Assembly (NCBI RefSeq): GCF_018343695.1
Contig: NZ_JAGYPJ010000001.1
Coordinates: forward strand, 310,001 to 374,000
DNA length: 64,000 bases
Direction of reading: 5' to 3'
Origin: Lederbergia citrisecunda
GTDB taxonomy: Bacteria; Bacillota; Bacilli; Bacillales; Bacillaceae_C
In this document: positions 59,995-64,000 of the stretch, piece after piece
Layout: every line of letters starts with the position of its first letter
How positions within the stretch are numbered: the first letter of the stretch is position 1
Program-made: the position numbers and the translations under genes
Notes under the pieces: model-generated
The model's database searches: none
What the model was told of the DNA's origin: nothing
The model's input: the letters and a program-made list of their open reading frames with translations, nothing else

Positions 59995-61721
59995 TGGACA
60001 GAAACCTTCTACATTATAAAGGAAGTAAAAGTCTTATCGTTATCGTTGGAATATTAACAGTTGCACAGACGTTGGCCATTATTTTTCAAGCGGTGTATTT
60101 ATCAGAGGCAATAGTAAAAATGTATAAGGGGGCTGCTTTATCCGCAGTCCTTCCTTCTTTTTTCATATTTTTTGGAGCCTATGCAGCTAGACATTTTCTT
60201 CAATGGATGAAGGATAAATTAGCTTACCGTTTTGCTGATAAAACGTCTATTCATTTTCAGCAATTACTCGTTGATAAATTATTTGATCTTGGGCCTCGAG
60301 AGATTGGCAAAAAGGGTTCTGGAGATTTAATTACGCTTTGTCTTGAAGGAATCCCAAATTTTCGGACATATTTAAAGCTGTTTATTCCACGTTTCGTTGC
60401 TACGATTTGCATCCCTATTATGCTATTAATTTATGTATTAAAAGTAGATATTGCATCGGGGATTATTTTAGCGGTTGTCATGCCGATTATGATTATTTTT
60501 CTCATATTATTGGGTCTTACTGCCAAAAAACAAATCGAAGCACAATTGGATACGTATCAGCTGCTTTCTCGCCATTTTGTCGATTCATTACGGGGTCTAG
60601 TGACACTAAAATATTTAGGAAAAAGTAAGAGTCATCAAGAAGCCATTAAGTCTGTAAGTAATAAATATAGAATTGCAACTAATCGTACGCTCCGGGTCGC
60701 TTTTTTATCAACCTTTTCTTTAGACTTTTTCTCAAGTCTTTCTGTTGCGGTTGTTGCAGTAGAACTTGGGCTCCGGCTCATTAACGGTGGTATTGGTCTC
60801 GAGTCTGCTTTAACGATTCTCATATTGGCACCTGAATATTTTCTTCCAGTGCGTGAATTAGGAAATGATTATCATGCGACGATGGACGGGAAGGAAGCGG
60901 GAGAGAAGATCCATTCATTATTGAAAAAAGAAGGGCCTTCTAATCAATATCAGAATGTGACAATCAAAAAATGGGATGAGAATAGCACATTATCTATTCG
61001 AAATTTGACGAAATCCTCTGAGGAGGAAAATCGAGTTATTTTAAATAACATCAACTTTGAAATCAGTGGTTTTGCAAAAGTAGGGATAGTTGGCACTTCT
61101 GGTGCAGGGAAATCGACACTGATTGATATTTTATCAGGATTTACACAACCTTCGATAGGTAATATCCATGTCAATGGAACAACATTGCACCACTTTTCTA
61201 ATTCAGAATGGCAGGAACAAGTGACGTATATCCCTCAACATCCATACATTTTTTCAGGGACGCTTGCTGAAAATATCGGTTTGTATGCGAAAAATCCGTC
61301 TCAAGAAGAAATAGAACGGGCTGTACAAATGGCGGGGATATCCGAATTAGTGAAAAGTTTACCAAAAGGATTAGAAGAGAAGGTTGGACAAGGAGGAAGG
61401 ATCTTAAGTGGTGGTGAAGAACAGCGTGTTGCGCTTGCTAGGGCTTTACTAGAAAAAAGACCGATTATGTTGTTTGATGAGCCAACAGCACATTTAGATA
61501 TTGAAACGGAACATGAGATTAAGAATATTATTTTACCAATGTTAGATAATAAACTCGTTTTTTTTGCGACACATCGCCTTCACTGGATGAAAAACATGGA
61601 TATCATTCTTATATTGGAAAATGGAGAGCTAGTTGAATATGGATCACATGATGAACTTATTCGCAGAAATGGAGAGTATTTTCGTTTAGTCTCTGCACTT
61701 GGGGGAGGTGGCATGAAATGA
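59994..61721 (+). CDS. cydC: ABC exporter half for bd oxidase assembly (CydC in Bacillus naming)
   Basis: A 575-residue half-transporter: six helices (about 15-310) then an ATPase with Walker A GTSGAGKST, signature LSGGEEQRVALARALLE and Walker B MLFDEPTAHLD. With the next gene product it forms the heterodimer that exports cysteine/glutathione-type thiols and controls haem in bd oxidase assembly. Overlaps cydB by one base and cydD by four. Confidence 0.93.
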   Translation: MDRNLLHYKGSKSLIVIVGILTVAQTLAIIFQAVYLSEAIVKMYKGAALSAVLPSFFIFFGAYAARHFLQWMKDKLAYRFADKTSIHFQQLLVDKLFDLGPREIGKKGSGDLITLCLEGIPNFRTYLKLFIPRFVATICIPIMLLIYVLKVDIASGIILAVVMPIMIIFLILLGLTAKKQIEAQLDTYQLLSRHFVDSLRGLVTLKYLGKSKSHQEAIKSVSNKYRIATNRTLRVAFLSTFSLDFFSSLSVAVVAVELGLRLINGGIGLESALTILILAPEYFLPVRELGNDYHATMDGKEAGEKIHSLLKKEGPSNQYQNVTIKKWDENSTLSIRNLTKSSEEENRVILNNINFEISGFAKVGIVGTSGAGKSTLIDILSGFTQPSIGNIHVNGTTLHHFSNSEWQEQVTYIPQHPYIFSGTLAENIGLYAKNPSQEEIERAVQMAGISELVKSLPKGLEEKVGQGGRILSGGEEQRVALARALLEKRPIMLFDEPTAHLDIETEHEIKNIILPMLDNKLVFFATHRLHWMKNMDIILILENGELVEYGSHDELIRRNGEYFRLVSALGGGGMK

Positions 61722-63448
61722 AGTTGTTTCAAAAGTATATAATACCTTATCTTAAACAATTTAAATGGTTGTTGATTGCGACGATTTTCTTAGGGATTTT
61801 AACAGTGGTTGCCGCCTCCATGCTTACGTTTACGTCAGGATATTTAATCACGAGAGCATCAGAAATGCCCGCAACAATTCTTCTATTATATATTCCAATT
61901 GTGGGGGTTAGAACATTTGGAATATCACGGGCTGTTACGCGTTACTTAGAGCGTTTGACAGGTCATAATACAGTTTTGAAAATTTTAGCGGATATGAGGG
62001 TAAAGCTTTATTCTATATTAGAACCGCAAGCTTTATTTATCCGCTCACGTTTTCAAACTGGTGATTTATTAGGAACACTCGCAGATGATATTGAACATTT
62101 GCAAGACGCTTATATACGCACCATTTTTCCTACAATCATAGGTTTGTTTTTGTTTACTTATTCTGTCATTGTTTTGGCGCTATTTGATTGGCTTTTCGCA
62201 CTTTTTATGACATTTTGTTTAAGTATTATCGTATTTGTGTATCCTCTTATTTCACTGTATTTCTTGAAAAAACATCAATTGAAATTAAAAGACATTCGTT
62301 CAGGACTTTATCAATCATTTACTGATGCGATCTTCGGATTGACTGATTGGATGATTAGTGGGAGAAAAGAGACGTTTATTAATGGATTTACAAAAGAAAG
62401 CAGGAAGAGTGGTATTCTTGAGAAGAAACTAGAAAACTGGAATCAATCACGGACATTTCAACTACAAATAATAAGTGGCATCATCCTTATTTTAGTAGGT
62501 TTGTGGGCAGGGGCTGCTGCTCAAAGTGGTGATATCGCTCCTACTTATATCGCTGCATTTACGCTTGTCTCTCTACCTATATTAGAAGGGCTAATCCCAT
62601 TGTCACATGCAATTGAAAGGTTGCCATCTTACCAAGAATCATTGAAGAGAATTGATAACCTTCAACAATTTGTTTCTGAAAAAGGGGAAGTAACAGAGCA
62701 GCTGAACATGAATGAATATCCAGATATTATCTTGAAAAATGTTACGTATCAATATCAAGGTCAAGTGGCACCGGCTCTGGAAAATATTTCACTTTCCGTT
62801 CAAAATGGACAAAAAGTAGCCATCCTTGGAAAAAGTGGTGCAGGAAAATCTACATTGCTTCAATTACTTTTAGGAGCTTTGACACCAGATTCAGGCAACA
62901 TACAAATAGGTGGATACGCGCCAGAAATGTACGGTGACGACAATATTACTAACATCTTGAGCGTTCTTAATCAAAAGCCTTATTTATTTGCAACGTCGGT
63001 AAAAAACAATATCCGTTTAGGAAATCAAAAGGCAACTAATGAAGATATTAATAATGTTATAAGTGATGTAAAGCTAGAGAAATATATTCAATCTCTACCG
63101 ATAGGAATCGAAACTCAAATGGAAGAGACTGGCCAACGATTTTCCGGAGGGGAAAGGCAGCGAATTGCATTAGCAAGAATTTTATTGAAGAACTCTCCGA
63201 TTGTCGTATTAGATGAACCAACAGTAGGATTGGATCCATTAACAGAAGCTGATTTACTTAATACAATATTTGCTGGATTGCAGAATAAAACAATAATTAT
63301 GATTACTCATCATCTAATTGGCATGGAGTATATGGATCAAATCATATTCTTAGATGAAGGGAAAATTGCCATGAGCGGAACTCATGAACAATTAATGGCA
63401 AAGAACGAACGCTATCGCCATTTGTATTTACTAGATAGAGGCTTATAA
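61718..63448 (+). CDS. cydD: ABC exporter half for bd oxidase assembly (CydD in Bacillus naming)
   Basis: A 576-residue partner half-transporter: six helices, then an ATPase with Walker A GKSGAGKST, signature FSGGERQRIALARILL and Walker B VVLDEPTVGLDP. The start codon overlaps the cydC stop (ATGA). Names in E. coli are swapped relative to Bacillus. Both ATP sites have intact sequence motifs. Confidence 0.93.
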   Translation: MKLFQKYIIPYLKQFKWLLIATIFLGILTVVAASMLTFTSGYLITRASEMPATILLLYIPIVGVRTFGISRAVTRYLERLTGHNTVLKILADMRVKLYSILEPQALFIRSRFQTGDLLGTLADDIEHLQDAYIRTIFPTIIGLFLFTYSVIVLALFDWLFALFMTFCLSIIVFVYPLISLYFLKKHQLKLKDIRSGLYQSFTDAIFGLTDWMISGRKETFINGFTKESRKSGILEKKLENWNQSRTFQLQIISGIILILVGLWAGAAAQSGDIAPTYIAAFTLVSLPILEGLIPLSHAIERLPSYQESLKRIDNLQQFVSEKGEVTEQLNMNEYPDIILKNVTYQYQGQVAPALENISLSVQNGQKVAILGKSGAGKSTLLQLLLGALTPDSGNIQIGGYAPEMYGDDNITNILSVLNQKPYLFATSVKNNIRLGNQKATNEDINNVISDVKLEKYIQSLPIGIETQMEETGQRFSGGERQRIALARILLKNSPIVVLDEPTVGLDPLTEADLLNTIFAGLQNKTIIMITHHLIGMEYMDQIIFLDEGKIAMSGTHEQLMAKNERYRHLYLLDRGL

Positions 63449-63454
63449 AAGATT

Positions 63455-63490
63455 TCCTTCCAAGGTATATATTTGGGAGGATTTTTATTT
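63455..63490 (+). terminator. Terminator of cydABCD
   Basis: TCCTTCCAA pairs with TTGGGAGGA (one U-G pair) around GGTATATA, followed by a TTTTTATTTTT run. Confidence 0.88.
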
Positions 63491-63533
63491 TTAATGGCAA
63501 ATTTGTAACTTAACAAAAAAGGTGGTGGATATT

Positions 63534-64000
63534 ATGAAAACTTTACTTATTACTGGTGGTAACAATGGAATTGGCTATTTTATGGTTAAGGAATGGCTTA
63601 GAAATGGGCATTGTGTGTCTGTACTTGATCTCCATTGTGATAACCTTGAACAGTTACAAAACTTTTATCCAACAACATTAATATATTTTAAAGATGATGT
63701 TACAGACTTGGAATCCGTAAAAATGGCGGTCAACGAAACAACTCGTCAGTTTGGAAGTATAGATTACGCAATACATAATGCCTGCTTATGTTTATTTAAA
63801 GATTTTGAGGAACATAGTAGGGAAGATTTTGATAGAGTAATCGATGTAAATTTGTATGGAGCGATGAATATAACTAAAGCAGTATTAGGGACTATGAAAA
63901 ATCTAAAACGTGGTAAGGTCATATTCACAAGTTCAGGTATAGGAGTTACTGGATATACCAATTTAAGTGCGTATGCATGCAGCAAAGGTGCTATAGAATC
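63534..64000 (+). CDS. Short-chain dehydrogenase/reductase, N-terminal part (cut by window end)
   Basis: About 155 residues are visible. The cofactor motif is TGGNNGIG (about 7-14), the structural NAC replaces the usual NAG (IHNACLC), and the catalytic Ser (SSGIG) and Tyr-x3-Lys (YACSK) are present. It is a classical SDR, NAD(P)H dependent; substrate unknown. AAAGGTGGTGG lies just before the ATG. The C-terminus is outside the window. Confidence 0.88.
   Translation, partial: MKTLLITGGNNGIGYFMVKEWLRNGHCVSVLDLHCDNLEQLQNFYPTTLIYFKDDVTDLESVKMAVNETTRQFGSIDYAIHNACLCLFKDFEEHSREDFDRVIDVNLYGAMNITKAVLGTMKNLKRGKVIFTSSGIGVTGYTNLSAYACSKGAIE

Overview
The window looks like chromosomal DNA of an endospore-forming, low-GC Bacillota species in the family Bacillaceae, close to Bacillus. 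The evidence is an AT-rich sequence with strong GGAGG-type ribosome binding sites and many proteins with clear B. subtilis counterparts: MreBH, FloT/YuaF, Tgl, AmpS, YtaF, PdaA, YfkD, YfkH, ChaA, YfkK, QoxABCD and CydABCD. The run yfkK - yfkH - chaA - yfkD - pdaA - yfjP - rlmCD (33.2-42.0 kb) follows the B. subtilis yfk/yfj order, with an AGCS symporter gene inserted. The genus cannot be fixed from sequence alone. No rRNA, tRNA, CRISPR array or intact insertion sequence was seen.

Layout. 0-0.56 kb: 3' end of a group II intron. 0.6-3.9 kb: rRNA-type methyltransferase, a secreted metallo-beta-lactamase-fold enzyme with its DUF3006 partner, two tiny hydrophilic proteins, carbonic anhydrase. 4.1-6.3 kb: sigma-W-type promoter and the yuaF-floT membrane-microdomain operon. 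6.36-7.0 kb: a 51-bp-period array of hairpin repeats. 7.1-11.7 kb: mreBH, tgl, ykhA, ampS. 11.8-19.2 kb: a zinc-acquisition region with two Zur-type operators, a ZnuA-like lipoprotein, two CobW/YciC-type GTPases and two copies of a COG0701 permease plus DUF1980 membrane-protein pair. 19.4-24.1 kb: two paralogous XRE-DUF1232 regulators interleaved with two LytR-CpsA-Psr (LCP) enzymes. 24.2-26.1 kb: M-box riboswitch and mgtE. 26.2-30.0 kb: amino-acid ABC genes, a DUF1992 protein, motAB. 30.3-33.1 kb: flavodoxin, then a coupled pair encoding a PlsY-like acyltransferase and a GNAT-aminotransferase fusion. 33.2-43.0 kb: the yfk/yfj run and a LysE exporter. 43.0-47.1 kb: two spore-coat-like small proteins, a methyltransferase and an FAD oxidoreductase, with two degenerate gene-tail copies. 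47.3-51.5 kb: qoxABCD. 52-57 kb: BNR/sialidase-like protein, GyrI-like protein, VanW-like lipoprotein, and a histidine kinase followed by a decayed response regulator. 57.3-63.5 kb: cydABCD with Rex-like sites. 63.5 kb to the end: start of an SDR dehydrogenase.

How parts work together. qoxABCD and cydABCD supply two terminal quinol oxidases. Motifs resembling the overlapping Rex/FNR consensus lie upstream of both, which fits redox control. The Zur boxes place the ZnuA lipoprotein and at least one GTPase under zinc control, and the permease/DUF1980/GTPase modules beside them probably belong to the same response. LCP enzymes, PdaA, MreBH, VanW and FloT all act at the envelope or cortex.

The least familiar items are the PlsY-like/GNAT-aminotransferase pair (possible acyl-amine or aminolipid synthesis), the LCP/XRE-DUF1232 circuit with shared operator-like sequences, the small ORF and nested hairpin between the M-box and mgtE, and the 51-bp hairpin repeat family. 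That repeat family recurs directly after the remains of a response regulator gene. Functions are assigned by recognising families from sequence; no database search was run.
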